This document shows positions 44,903 through 57,240 of a stretch of DNA of 64,000 nucleotides, one piece after another. Made by a program: the position numbers and the translations under genes. Where the stretch lies: the NCBI GenBank assembly GCA_007115705.1, contig QXEO01000222.1, positions 3,103,176 to 3,167,175 on the forward strand, given 5' to 3'. The first letter of the stretch is position 1; each line of letters starts with the position of its first letter. The notes beneath the pieces are model-generated. The model had not been told where the DNA came from and ran no database searches. It worked only from the letters and a program-made list of their open reading frames with translations. The stretch is from Dactylis glomerata. Its lineage: Eukaryota; Streptophyta; Magnoliopsida; Poales; Poaceae.

Positions 44903-46499
44903 TGATGCTTCAGGTGAATGTGGCAACAGACAGTCCTTGTGCGTGGTGAATGACCAGCCCGTTGGGAACCCCAACAGGAAGGTATGATGAGTGCAGCGGC
45001 TAGTTTTCCCTCAGTTAAGAAACCAAGGTTTAATGTCGATCTTGAAGAAGAGAGACGGTGACGACTAAAGGTGTTTGTGGAACCTGCACACACACAAACA
45101 AATACTTTGTCCCCAACTTGCGATGAGGTTGTCAATCTCACCGGTTTGCTTGAAACAAAGGTTATGAGTGTATCGAGTGGAAAACAGTAGTAATATGCGA
45201 GTAAAGTAAACAGTGCGGGAAAAGTAAACAGGTGATTGCAATATGATTAAAATAGGACCGGGGTCCACAGTTCACTAGTGGTGTCTCTCCATAGATAAAT
45301 AACATGCTGGGTAAACAAATTACAGTTGGGCAATTGATAGAATAAAGATAACGTGATATGTCAAGAAGATCACTATGAGATTTACTCTGGGCATTACAAC
45401 AAAATACATAGACCGCCATCCAACTGCATCTATGACTAATAATCCACCCCCGGGGATATCATCCGAACACCCTAGAAGTATTAAGTTGCGAACAACAGAT
45501 AATTGCATTAAGCAAAGTGTGTAATGTAAACAAAGCATATGCCCTTGAGCATATGAATGTTGTTTTCTCCCTAGTAGCAACAGCACATCTACCACCTTAG
45601 AGGTTTCTGTCACTCCCCCAGGTGAAATAGAGACATGAACCCACTATCGAGCATAAATACCCCCTCTTGGAGTCACTAGCAACTACTCGGCCAAGATAGC
45701 TACTAACAACGGAGAGCATGCAAGATCATAAACAACATAGAGATAACAAAAGATATAATTCAGTACAGCAACTTAATCATAAACACCAATATTCATCGGA
45801 TCCCAACAAACCAACATCATAGAATTACATAACGGTGATCTCAATCATGTAGGGCAGCTCATGAGATCTAAACATGAAGCACATGGTGGAGAAGACAACC
45901 ATCTAGCTACTGCTATGGACCCATAGTCCAAGGTAGACTACTCACTCATCGCTCCGGAGGCAAGCATGGCGATGAAGAAGACCTCCGGTGGCGATTCCCC
46001 TCTCCGGCAGGGTGCCGGGAAGAGCTTCTGGACCCTCCTGATCTTCGGGTCGACGGCGGCGGCGGATCGCGATGTATTCTGGAAAACTGATCGGGGCCTT
46101 AGGTTTTTCTCGTCGGGGGGTACTTGTAGGCGAAAGGGCGATGTCAGAGGGGGTCCCACGCCCCCTCACACGTGGGTGGCGCGGCCAGGCCGCTGGCCGC
46201 GCCGCCTGTGTGTGTGGGGCCCATGTGGCCCTACTCCTTCTCTCCTTCGGATGTTTGGAAGCTTCCAGGTAAAATATGACTTCAGGAACTTGTTTCGTCC
46301 AATTCCGAGAATATTTCCTGTGTATCACTTCTGAAACACAAAAACAGCAGAAAACAGGAAACTGGCACTGTGGCACTTCGTTAATAGGTTAGTTCCGGAA
46401 AATGTATAAAAGTACCACTAAGTGTAACGAAACAATAGGCAAATGATGTAAAAACAAGCATGGAGCATCAAAAATTATAGATACGTTTGAGACGTATCA
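44903..46499 (-). repeat. 5' LTR of the minus-strand gypsy element
   Basis: 1597 bp, partner of 38109-39706. Confidence 0.93.
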
Positions 46500-46995
46500 G
46501 CATACATGATAGAGCCTATGGCAGAGGCATAGGGAATCTTATTCATTTCTTCTCTATCTTCAGTTGTAGCCGGACTTTGAGTCTTACTCAATATCTTTCC
46601 TTGCAGCATAGGTAAGAACCCTTTCTTACTTTCGTCCATTCTAAACTTATTTAGAATCTTGTCAAGGTATGTACTTTGTGATAGCCCAATTAAGCGTCTT
46701 GATCTATCTCTATAGATTTTGATGCCTAAAATATACGCCGCTTCACCAAGGTCCTTCATTGAAAACTTACTATTTAAGTAATCTTTTATGCTCTTCAAAA
46801 GTTCTGTATCATTTCCAATCAGCAATATGTTATCCACATATAATATTAGAAATGCTACAAAGCTCCCACTCACTTTCTTGTAAATACAAGCTTCTCCATA
46901 AGTTTGGACAAATCCAAACACTTTGATGACTTCATCAAAATGGAGATTCCAACTTCGGGACGCTTGCTTCAGTCCATAAATGGATCGCTGAAATT
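46500..46995 (-). pseudogene. Copia reverse transcriptase fragment
   Basis: The minus strand reads SIYGLKQASRSWNLHFDEV, then ILYVDNILLIGND (YVDN catalytic box), LGIKIYRDRSRRLIGLSQ and IPYASAIGSIMYA, where the gypsy element interrupts it. Upstream of about 46995 the polyprotein is missing. The reported ORF's last residues belong to the gypsy LTR. Confidence 0.88.
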
Positions 46996-48179
46996 TAGAG
47001 CAGGTGGTGCCATGATCTACAAATTATTTGCAAAGTTAATTTAGACTAAGTTCATAATAGAATGAGTTCAGGTTAAATCAAAATTCCACGTGAACTCCCA
47101 CTTAAAAATAACATCCCTCCTAGTTTTCTTAAGTGATTACACGAACCAAATCCACTATACCGCAACCGATCATCACGTGCAACGGCATAGTTTCAAAGGC
47201 GAAAATCACCATGTTCATCATATCAACCATATGACTCATGCTTCACCTTTTGGTTCATGTTCCGAGGCCATGTTTGTACATGCTAGACTTGCCAAGTAGA
47301 ACCATAACATTTACGTGTGTAAAACTGTCTTACACCCGTCGTATGTGAACATAGAGTCTATCACACCCGATCATCACGAGGTGTCTTAAAACGACGAACT
47401 TTCTTGATGGTGCATGTTATGGGAGAACATATTTTGTCTTGATATTTATGTGAGAGGGATCATCTTATAATGCTACCGCGCGATCAAATCTAAGCAGAAT
47501 AAGATGCATAAAAGGATAAACATCACATGCATATATAATGTGATATGATATGGTCCTTCACGCATTCGATCTCCATCTTGTGCGTCATGGCATGATCTCC
47601 ATCATTCCACTGGCGTAGCACCAAGGTCCATGGCGCGCCACCTTGGTTGTCTTCCTCTATTACAATATATCAATTGGATATATATATTTGGCACGCAGGC
47701 CATTTAAATGAAAAGACAACCATATGGCTCCTGCCGGTTGTTTATAACTTACAAAAAGGATCATTGCATACAATTTGTAACATAAATAATTTAACCATAT
47801 CACATCGCATGCCCTGCAAAAACAAGTTAGATGTTTCTAATTTGTCTTGCATATTTTACGTGGTTTGGGGCTTTCTAGGAAGAACCGTTCTTACCTACGA
47901 ACATGTAACCACAACGATGATAAAAATATTATTAACAACTCTTTGTAAAATAGATCATAACTATAGTGAGAGAAACGTGCACCCGTAAAGCCACATATGC
48001 CGAAGCATGTCAAGTGTGGGACAAGTCTCGTGAACGCGGTCATGTAAGGTTAGTCTCGGGCAGCTTCAATCCCACTATGCCACTATAATCCAAAATACAA
48101 AATAAATTGCAATAACATGATCATCAATGCCCACATCCATATGTGTTATAACCGTGCATACCAACTAGGCATAGAGATG
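46996..48179 (-). other. Decayed leader/gag region of the second copia element
   Basis: No ORF of note. About 47090-47400 matches 6080-6420 in the first copia element. Confidence 0.6.
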
Positions 48180-48191
48180 GCTCTGATACCA
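48180..48191 (-). other. Primer binding site, initiator-Met tRNA type
   Basis: The minus strand reads TGGTATCAGAGC, one base from the LTR at 48193. Confidence 0.9.
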
Positions 48192-48192
48192 C

Positions 48193-49879
48193 TGATGGGT
48201 TCGTATCATAGAAAACAAAAAATTTCCTACGTATGAACACAAAACTAGCCAAGAACATCTACGAGATGGTAGCAACGAAGACTAACCCTCAAAGACCAGT
48301 AGCGGGCATTACGTTCCCGCACAAACGTTGCCGATGGAGACTCGACGAAGACGCACGTAGTTGACATAGTCGTTCACTTGACGTAGTCGACGTAGTGGTT
48401 CACTTGACGATCTCGAGATCGTGTACACGGCGCCACAACCGGCGGCGCCTCCGTACTCGGTCACACGTACGGCTTGTCATCGTCTCCTCCACGCCCTCGG
48501 TCCAGTGGGGCAGCGGAAGAAGAGATCCGCCAGACACTCCAACACTCACTTCTCCAAGTGTGTGAATCTCGAAGTAACAATCCAGCAGAGCTTCGCTAAG
48601 CCAAGACGAATTTGGGACAGCAACTTTGCGGGAGAGGGGAAGAACCAAGTGTGTGAATCATGGAGGAGAGGGGGGGGGTTATAGGGGAGGAGAGGGCAGC
48701 CCCCTTGGGGGGTGCGCCGGCCCCTAGGAGGAGGTCCTCCTCGTCATCATGGTGGTAACCCCCCCTTCATGGTGGTAACCCCCTCATCAACATGAGGTAA
48801 CCCCATTTTAATTTTGCATGACATTCATACTAATTAAAATTCACACTTATTGATTTAATAAAACATTTTTATTTCTTTAATATTTGTTAATTCATTCAAT
48901 TAACAAATATTAAAAAATACACTCTTGAGTTATTTCGATATCCCGAAATAGTTTCAGTGCTTTTCTGAAACAAGCCTCATGTTGTCCTGTAATTCGATCG
49001 GAGTATCATATCCACTCAAAAACGATGGCGAACCTTAAGTGTGTCACCCTATGGTTTGTGAATAACGTGGACATGATCGAGACTCCTCTCCGATCAATAA
49101 TCATCAGCGGGATCTAGAAATCCATGACGACTCCCACTTACTCAACGATGAACTAGTGATCGTGTGAACCAATAACAAACATAGTTAATTCCTTTTGTCT
49201 CGCGATATTATTATTTGTCCGAGATCCGATCATTTGGTATCAACCATACCTAGTTCGATCTCGTTCCCGACAAGTCTCTTTACTCGTTCCGTGATAATGC
49301 ATTCACGTGACCTAGTCACATGCTTGCAAGCGATTCCAATGCAATATCATCGAGAAGGGCCCAGAGAATATCTTCCCGTCATCGGGTCGGACAAATTCCA
49401 CTCTTGATCCATGAGCCTCAACTATTTCTTTCAGAATACCCAAATCAACCTTTATAATTACCCTGTTATGGTGTGACGTTTGATATCATCAAAGCACTCT
49501 TCCGATATCAGTGATTAACATGATCTCATGGTCTAAGGATTAGAACTATTTCGTATGAGTTTGATATAGCAATAAAACTTGATGACTTGATCGTATTGCT
49601 ATTCGTACTATGGGTGTGAGTGTTCATCATATCATTCTTCTAATGATATGACCCCGTTATTAACAATATCCAATGTTCATGATCAGGAAACCTTGATCAT
49701 CGGTTAATCAACGAGCTAGTATAAAAGAGAGGCTTTACTAGGAACCTTTTAGTTTATTAATCACACAAGTATTAATGTTTCCGATTAATACAATTCTAGC
49801 ATGAGAAATAAACATCTATTATGAACACGGAATAATATAATAACAACTTTACTATTGCCTCTCGGGCATATTCCTTTCA
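48193..49879 (-). repeat. 5' LTR of the second copia element
   Basis: 1687 bp, partner of 34068-35753, with scattered differences. Confidence 0.93.
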
Positions 49880-49884
49880 GTTAT

Positions 49885-51544
49885 TTGTGAGAGTTGTTGT
49901 TCATCCTAGTGCAAAAACCCTGATTAGAGGATTGCAGTTGTACTTTTGAGTCTTTAGCATTGTTTCCACTTTAGGTTCCTTTTCTTGGGTGAAAGCCCAA
50001 GAGCTGCTTAAGCGGTTTAAGTGACAACTATGCAAACATCATGTTGGAGTTTAGATCCTTAATTCTTAGTTCGCAATATGTTCTTTTGGCCACACGCATG
50101 CATGTTTTATTTCTTCATCATGTGGACAACTTGCGATTCATCGATTTTCGGTGGTTCACTTCATAGAATGGTGTCGCTCCCCTGATATTAGACCAAATAA
50201 TATATAAAAATTGACAATACCAAATAATCAATTTTTAACAGTAGACATTTTTAGCATTTTTCACGGAGGGTTGTCATTTGTTCAAGTTTGTTCCAATTTA
50301 TGACACACTACTTAGTAACAATCTTAATATCATCCATATTTACGTCTAGATCAATGCAAAAAAAATACAAAATTTATTCTTCCTACGGGTTGTAAAAAAT
50401 TAGTGCCGGCATGAATCTACAAGGCAACATGTGGTACATTTTTTGAAGACCGATGTGTTGGTGTTGCTCTTCTTGGCTTTCATTTTTTTTCTAGGTTTTA
50501 TTTTGGTCGACTTTTTGTTACATGCTTACCAGTGTATTTTCTAAATGTTGTTGCAGAGATTGAGTTTACTTATTCTCAACTTAAAATATCAATAAAAGTT
50601 GCACATTAACAAAAATAAACAAACCGTGCACCGCAAGTCAACGAATAACTCCCGGTTATTTGAGTCACAGTTCAAGTAGATGCAAATGAACTTTTGCAAA
50701 TAAAGTTACATTGGGTTGATAAAATATATCATTCCAAGGAGCCGGTAGGAGCACTATCTTTTCACTTGCAAGAAATAGAGCGAGCGAGACTTACAAATGT
50801 CTTTAGTTAAGGCATTGTGTTATTGCAGTGTCTATCTTAAGCTGTCAGTCTGCATCAGCTTAGGTAATACACGCTGGTGGTTTGGACCATATGAACGACA
50901 TATGGAAACAATATGACAAATTGATCATGATGTAAATGATGAAGACCCAGTCAATGACCGGCGTCTAATCAAAGCAGGCCATAAGGTGTACACCACCAAG
51001 TGAAAGTACAAAGCTCTATGCGTCATCGGTTATACCAACTACCATTAAGGCAATTCAGATATGTCTTCTTGTGAGATGAGACCAAACACACTCATCGTAA
51101 GTGATGTTACCTCCATTATTGGCACATTTTAAGTTTTCTTTACCTATCTGGGTATTTTTCGTCTATGGCCACAGCTTTACCGTACGGAGGATCAGGACCT
51201 CTTTTTGAAGGTGTGTACGCATCTGCAGGATACAGTATGAGACCTTTTTTTCACGGCATGGATGGCAACATAATCTATGAATTAGCCCTCCACCATCTTA
51301 GACGTCTTACAATTATTCATTCTCATATGTAATTCTCCTAGTTTTTTTACTTTTCATGAATATTGTGTGGTGCGACTATGTGCATCTCATTATGCAAAGA
51401 AGACCGGGTGTAATAATACTTAAAATCTTTTAAGTAATAAAAGCCTATTATCAAAAAAATATGCCCCATCTGTCCACAAATGGTAGAAGAGTATTGGAAG
51501 GAAGTTCTTTTTTTCATCAAATCAGGATCGTACATAGTAGTCAT
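49885..51544. other. Intergenic; possible LINE tail
   Basis: No ORF of note. The end at about 51430-51459 (AATAAAAGCCTATTATC then A-run) looks like the 3' end of a LINE copy whose 5' limit cannot be placed. Confidence 0.35.
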
Positions 51545-52330
51545 TGTTGAAATATTGGGTCTTTCCTTATTGGCCCAAATTAGATTTCAGAAATTCTTAG
51601 AAATCTCAAAGCCTATATGTATGAGCCCATGTGACATGCAGTCCAAATTTTTGCCTGCACAAAGGCAAAAGGTGGGAGCTAAATTTAGTCCCATATGGAA
51701 AATTAGGAGGAAAATAGACCAACATATAAAGTGGGGTATTGCACGACTTGGTAAGTGAGTGAGAAGAGGAGTGCCACACGCGCGCTCCTCCTCCTCGCTC
51801 GCTCGTCACGACATGGCGCGGCACACGCGCTCCGCGGTTTGCGGAATTGAGCCTCGGAGCTGAGCGTATATTGTTGCTGCATAGGAAAACCGAGCGTTTG
51901 ACCGAGTCTTTGACGGATGCGTCACAGCTAGTCGGTTCAGGTTGCTCCCGGATCGTGGGCTGCTGTAGGTTTTCCTCTGTGCACCTATATAAACTCTTAC
52001 CCAGCTACCGCCACACACACCCTAAAACCAATCTAGGTAAGCCTCTCGCTACTTGCGCTGCCATCATAGTCTACTCCATCTCGAGCGCCGGTGTGCACCG
52101 GCGAACGGGAGAGCAGGTCTTTGAAACCACTCGCCTTTATGATCCTGTACGGGAGAGGGCAAATTAGGTTTTTGGGAAGCGCTCTGCGTGACTACTCGAG
52201 TCTTCATCACGGCTCGTCTTCCTTTCAAGTCAGGCGGTGCTGCCTATCGCCGTCTAGTTTGACCAATCTTCTCCAGCGTTGTCATCAACAACGTTAGTGA
52301 TGCGACTTTATCTGCAAACAAACGGTACGT
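51545..52330 (+). repeat. Probable solitary LTR with a TATA region
   Basis: TGTTGAAATATTGG at 51545 looks like a copia-type LTR start. A GC-rich part with CTCCTCCTCCTCGCTC at about 51785 follows, then CCTATATAAACTC at about 51986 (TATA), a leader rich in CA, and a GAGCAGGTCTTTGAAACC block. The end is not certain. No primer site or second LTR is seen; the frames inside are not genes. Confidence 0.45.
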
Positions 52331-53780
52331 GCGGCGTACTACTATTTGTTTGTTCATTATGTTCTGCGAGTACATATTTAGCTGCTGCTTGTTTCTGTTC
52401 ATCATGTTATTTAGTACTTCATGTATATTCAAGTTACATGTGGTAGTAGCTGCTGTTGTTATGTTTAATATTCTAAAATTAATCATAGAAATTATGTCTA
52501 ATTCTCTAACAGACATGTAGTTATAATCGGAAGAACGAAGAACGGGTAAACAAACTTTAAAGGACGGACTACATAACTACATTTATGAACAATGAGATGA
52601 CGGAACACGATCTAGATCTCTTGGCAGAAGGAGTACGGCTCTGACAATAATAAAAGGTTTTTTGCGAAAAGATGGATATGAATTTTGTGAACGCTAGAAT
52701 ATGACTGAACAATTCTCTGATATGAAGGAGCATCTTCATATTTTGCCCAACAGATCACACAACCTTTGAATCTTGGAGGCCAATGGTACAAAGGAGAAGT
52801 CGAGAGTTTCCGTTTGTTAGAATATAAATATATTGTATAATTTTTTTTTATCAATTTGGACTTTTAGAATAGTTGGCTTGTGTATAAATATAATAGAACA
52901 CACAAACAAGCTGGTCTATGATAACGAAGACCTAATTATTTTATAGTGGTGCTAAAACTACATGCAGAGTTGGGTTTTCCCTACTTCTTTAAAAAAGAAA
53001 TACATGTAACAAAAAATAAAAAAGACTGAATTTCTGAGTTTCACCACCTACTTTAACGTTTTGGATACCAATTACCGATTATGCGGTTCTATCCTAATTT
53101 TCCCGTTTAGCAATACATGTGCCAATTCTTTACCACCAAAAAAATATGTAGAGTTTTCGACCGATGGGTATGGGCCACTAGATCAACGTGGCATGCCACG
53201 TTGGTGATTTTTGTCCTCCCGGTTCTTTCCGCAGCCGAAACATCATTATGGCTACACAGTTGACCCGCACCCGATTTATTATACCAGGCTCGTCGGGTGA
53301 GCGTACCAACTATTGCGAACTTCCCCCTAGAAAAAAAGGTGTACTCATGCACCATTTTCTAATTGAATTAATATACATGAAAACTCGCAAAATAAATTAG
53401 AAAGACGAAAATGGGTAAAAGAGGTAAAAAAAATTAAATTCACTCAAATACAATTAAAAACATAGATCACAAATTCACATGATCCGTTTCAAAACAAATT
53501 CTCCATGAAACAGAGATAGAAAATTAAGCCACGGCAATACGTGACGGACTGTTTTTTTCGAAACGGACTGTGTAGTCTACGGAACATACAACAATGCACG
53601 CTGAATTTTTACCAAGCCATCATATAGGCAAACCTGATAGAAGCACGGAGAATCAGTAGTAGATCCAATATTTTTACCGTAGCATCTTTCAGTGTATTCA
53701 CTGAACAAACGTAGAGTAGTACTAGTATGGAGAGCAGATGCCGGGCACGTGCAAGAAGACTGTCACCGAGAAGTGAGCAG
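52331..53780. other. Intergenic, no gene recognised
   Basis: AT-rich with short T-runs; ORFs under 100 codons with no family features. Confidence 0.5.
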
Positions 53781-53789
53781 AGCACACAT

Positions 53790-54340
53790 CGATCACATAA
53801 GCAGCAGCAGTTTCAGAAAAATAGCATCAGGAGGACGCTGCAGTGCTGGCCATTGAAGAAGCATCCCCAAGTTGTGATCGTGTTCCTCGTCTGAATCTCC
53901 CACTTCTCTGGATGCTTCAGCTCCCATTTCTTGGAAGAGATCAACAGGAGGAATCAACACACTGAAGATAGGAGAAGAGATGATAATGTGAGTTAGAAGA
54001 GAACAATGCAAGACTCACCAGTGGAGACGTCGGACAAAGGAGAAATACGATGAACAAGAAGTTCTTTGGCTGTGTGCTTGGGGCAGTAGAGAGTGCAAAA
54101 GACAATTGAAACGTATGCAAGAAGAAACGGTGGAAGAACATGCCAACACATGGGCAAAAGTTGAGAGGGGTGGAGTGTGTAAAGAGATGAGCAAGGCTCG
54201 GAAGGCCGGATCTGGACAAGGCAGGAGATTTTGGCAGGAAAGGTTGGAGCTGTAGGACTAAATTCAGAATGATCTGCCAGATTCTGATATTTCTGGTGGA
54301 TAGGAATTAAATATCTTGCTATTTTACAAGAAAGGAACAA
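53790..54340 (-). other. Possible degraded exon(s), unknown
   Basis: The minus strand has overlapping open stretches of 72, 92 and 115 codons. A CTCTTCCAAG/AAATGG boundary at about 53930 could be an acceptor followed by a 38-codon frame ending near 53815. No domain is recognised and the frames disagree, so a real gene is not established. The stretch 54341-55072 shows no gene; AATAAA (minus) at 54837-54842 may serve the DJ-1 gene. Confidence 0.2.
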
Positions 54341-55072
54341 AATCTAATCGAGAATGATCATACCAAAAGCATTAACCACTTGCTTAAACTTCTTTGTGAA
54401 AGAAAATCTTGCACTTCATTCTTTCATATAGAATTCCAATTAGACCTTCAACTGTGATGCTTGATCCTATCGAAACAATGTGACCACAAGACACTGGTGT
54501 AGATAATAATACCTGCAAACATTATATCCAAAACATATAATAATTTATATCTTCTGAAGTTTCGTTCATGGTCTCTTCACGTTCCTTTGAACAGTGGATG
54601 CAAGACCTCCATCCAGTATGAAAACGTTTGCTTGCCAAGAAACTAAGAATATGGAATTTTCATAGCTTAAGGTTCAATCCATACCAACTCATCATAGTTT
54701 CATGTAAAAACACTCCGTAGTTTAGACTTTAGAGTCAGCAATTTTGGGATACCTTTGCGTTTGACACCTTCGACGGTACTCCTTCAGCAAGGTTCTACTT
54801 TCCTGGCCCGGAGAGATGACGTGAAATTTATTTAATAATTTGTAAAATAGGGGCAAAAGACTTTAAAACAGTATACGCTCTCCAAATTATATCTTCCAAA
54901 TGTTCAGCTCCGCCACCATATAGTTGTGAGCGAACAGAAATCCGATACTAGTTAACAGTGCAGGGAGAGTCCGAGATTACTTCTGCTAGTTCTCGATTAA
55001 CAGGAAACTTAAACAATCTCTGAATTCTGGAAGCAGATTAAGTTATTGCAGATGCAGAGATGCATTGCAACT

Positions 55073-56350
55073 TCAGAATGAGACGGTGATGCCCAGGAGA
55101 TCCACGAGGTGAGCTATGAACTTCGCAAGGTCCGGCCAGCTCGCCGCCGTCACCAGCTTCCCGTCGGCGACCGCTCCTTCAGCCTCCACGGCGACCGCGC
55201 CGGCGAGATTTGCAATCACTCTCATGGGAACACCGCTCGCGCATCTCTTGCCCTTGAGGAGCCCTGCCGCGGCGAGGACAAGGTGCCCCTGGTCGATGCT
55301 GGCGACCACCTTCCCCTTGGCGGCGAACTGACCCACCAGCGCCACCGCCTTCTCGTTGGTAACGAGAAGCTCCGGCGACCGACCGCCGGGTACGACCACG
55401 CACTCGTAGTCGTCGACGTCAACGTCCGCCCAGTCCACGGTCATCACGAAGTTATGCCCGCGCTTCTCCTCGCTCACCGCGCCGGGAACCACCCCGACGT
55501 CGTAGATCGCGGTGACGCACGCCTCGCCCTTGCGCTTCGTCGGGCAGGCCGCCTCGACGCGGCACCCCACGCCGGCCAGCGCACGGAACGGCACGTTCGC
55601 CTCGTAGTCATCGACGTAGTCCTGCATCGATCATCACGCCGCATACAGGATGGATCGAGTGATTAAGTTAATCGACGGCGCGCAAGGATTCAAGAACGGC
55701 GATGGAGAGGGAAGGTAGCTCACAGCGCAGAGGAAGAGGACGCCCTGGCCGCGGCCGCCGAGGACGCGCCCGCCCATGGCGCGGAGGAGCTCCCTGATGA
55801 TCTCGCCGTGCGCGGGCCAGCCGATGGCGGTCAAGACGTGGCCGTCCGCGACGCAGAGACTGAAGGGGTCGGGATCGACCCACGTCCCGCCGGCCAGCTC
55901 CACCACGGGCCGCATGCTGAAGAACGCCGTGCACCGGACGCCGCCCATGGCACCCGCGGCGGCCAGCAGGAGCTGGCTGTGGCACGTCAGCGCGACCGGC
56001 CTGCGTAGCTCGCCCGCAAACGCCTTGACGAGCGAGACCGCCGCGGCATCCGTGCTGAGCTGCTCCACGAAGCGGCCGCCCGGGACGACGAGGGTGTCGT
56101 AGGAAGACGGGTCGCCCGCCGCCGCCGCGAAATCCGCGGTGATGGGGAAACGGTGGCCCGGGAGCTCCGTGTAGAGCTCGAAGCCGAGGAACTCGTGGAC
56201 GGTGGTGAGGCAGGTGTCGCCGGGGGACTTGCCCGGCGCGGCACAGTGGACGGCGACGCCGAGGGCGGCCAGCGCGTAGAAGGGCACCGCTGCCTCGTAG
56301 TCCTCCATGTAGTCACCGCACACCACCAGGACATTCTTGGACGACGCCAT
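55073..56350 (-). CDS. DJ1: Tandem-domain DJ-1/PfpI family protein
   Basis: Exon 1 55724-56350 (209 codons; ATG at 56350 in a good AATGGCG context; the upstream in-frame ATG at 56380 is less likely), intron 55622-55723 (102 bp, GTGAGC...TGCAG, phase 0), exon 2 55073-55621. The product is 391 aa, close to plant DJ-1 homologues with two domains. Domain 1 is about residues 5-200, domain 2 about 205-391. Each begins with a strand and (G/A)DY(M/V)(E/D)DYE-(A)-PF, contains VVPGGR, and ends in a W-P block; the protein ends GITVSF. The nucleophile is kept in domain 1 (C123 in LTCHSQ) but is Asp in domain 2 (D319 in SIDQGH). Relatives act as glyoxalases or in oxidative-stress protection. The GC content is much higher than the surroundings. 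Confidence 0.95.
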
Positions 56351-56508
56351 TACTTTTCGATCGGCTTGGAGCTGTGACACGGACTAACAGTACAGTACTC
56401 TACGATCGATCAGAGAGACAGAAAGTACATCACTTTTTTTTTCTTTTTGAAAAGAAAGTCATCAATTCTGAGTTGTGACATAGTACTCCTCCGATCGAAA
56501 ATACATAA

Positions 56509-56605
56509 TACTTCCTCCGATTAAAAATAACTGTTGGGATATAGTATAAACTTTGTATTAAGCTAGTATAAAATTGCCGACACTTATTTCCAATCAGAGG
56601 AAGTA
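56509..56605. mobile_element. Stowaway-type MITE, same family as 9737-9834
   Basis: CTTCCTCCGATTAAAAATAAC and AATCAGAGGAAG ends with TA flanks; the interior matches 9737-9834. Confidence 0.75.
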
Positions 56606-56647
56606 ATAAGTTAGTACTAACTTATAATTAGTACTAACTTGCTCACA

Positions 56648-56809
56648 TACTTTCTCCGTTTATTAATATAAAATATTTTAATTTTTTATAGATTTATCTA
56701 TTTTGATACGTATCTAGTCTATTTTAGTATGTAGATTTACTCATTATAGGATGTATCTAGTCCACTTCAACATATCTAAAACATCTTATATTTATGAACA
56801 AAGGGAGTA
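56648..56809. mobile_element. Stowaway-type MITE
   Basis: CTTTCTCCGTTTATTAATA and TTTATGAACAAAGGGAG ends with TA flanks. Confidence 0.7.
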
Positions 56810-57240
56810 ACTTTCTGACACTTATGGTTAGTACTAACTTACGGACACTTATTTCTGATCGAAAATAAATAGTATCAATAGTTGGTTCTATTTGTTTTCG
56901 ATCAGAAATAAGTGTCAGTAAGTTAGTACTAACTTGTAGTCAGTACAAGTTAGTACTAACTTATCACACTTATAGTTAGTACTAATTTACTGATATTTAT
57001 TTTATACAAATTAAATATCAGTAAATTAGTACTAACTTACTAACACTTATTTCTGATCGAAGAAGTACCTGATTTATTCATATATATTAGCTCGTCCTCA
57101 GGATTCTTACTTTGATTCCCAAAGTCAAGAGGCGAAAAACGGCAGTAAGAGTTACCATAAGCTGGATTTTTAAATTGAGTAAAATACATGGCCCATGCCA
57201 TGAACTTGTGGCGGGTTCTGATTTCATCACCGTATGCTTA

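Larger units (their letters stand above)
38109..46499 (-). mobile_element. Young gypsy-type LTR element with gag-protease only, minus strand
   Basis: LTRs 38109-39706 and 44903-46499, about a dozen differences by eye. TSD GCATG (38104-38108) and GCATA (46500-46504), one mismatch. tRNA-Asp-type primer site 44876-44892; purine-rich tract complement at 39707-39722. One intact 687-aa gag-protease ORF. No RT, RNase H or integrase in the remaining 2.9 kb, so it would need enzymes from another element. Confidence 0.93.
34068..49879 (-). mobile_element. Copia LTR retrotransposon, minus strand, host of two nested gypsy insertions
   Basis: LTRs 34068-35753 and 48193-49879; exact TSD GTTAT (34063-34067 and 49880-49884). 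Initiator-Met primer site at 48180-48191; purine tract next to 35754. On the minus strand: leader/gag remnant 46995-48192, RT 46500-46990, RT-RNase H link 37957-38108, RNase H 35826-36282. The coding part is split by the gypsy element 38109-46499 and by the solo LTR 36283-37951, and gag/integrase is largely deleted. Confidence 0.93.
56484..57067. mobile_element. Nested Stowaway MITE cluster upstream of DJ1
   Basis: The outer ends CTCCTCCGATCGAAAATA (56486) and TTCTGATCGAAGAAG (about 57050-57065) are separated by two inner MITEs (56509-56605 and 56648-56809) and by several GTTAGTACTAACTT palindromes. The cluster begins about 130 bp from the DJ1 start codon, so it sits in the promoter. Confidence 0.6.

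Noticed and set aside
46475..46921. RT ORF extending to 46475
   Set aside because: The last codons past 46500 belong to the gypsy LTR; the copia frame resumes at 38108.
55109..56377. Plus-strand ORFs up to 185 codons opposite DJ1
   Set aside because: High-GC shadows of the DJ1 exons; they cross the intron without splice signals on that strand.
55634..56380. A single-exon 248-aa DJ-1 protein ending in the intron
   Set aside because: The frame after GVLFLCA runs into intron sequence. A GT-AG intron joins two domains in phase, giving the family length.
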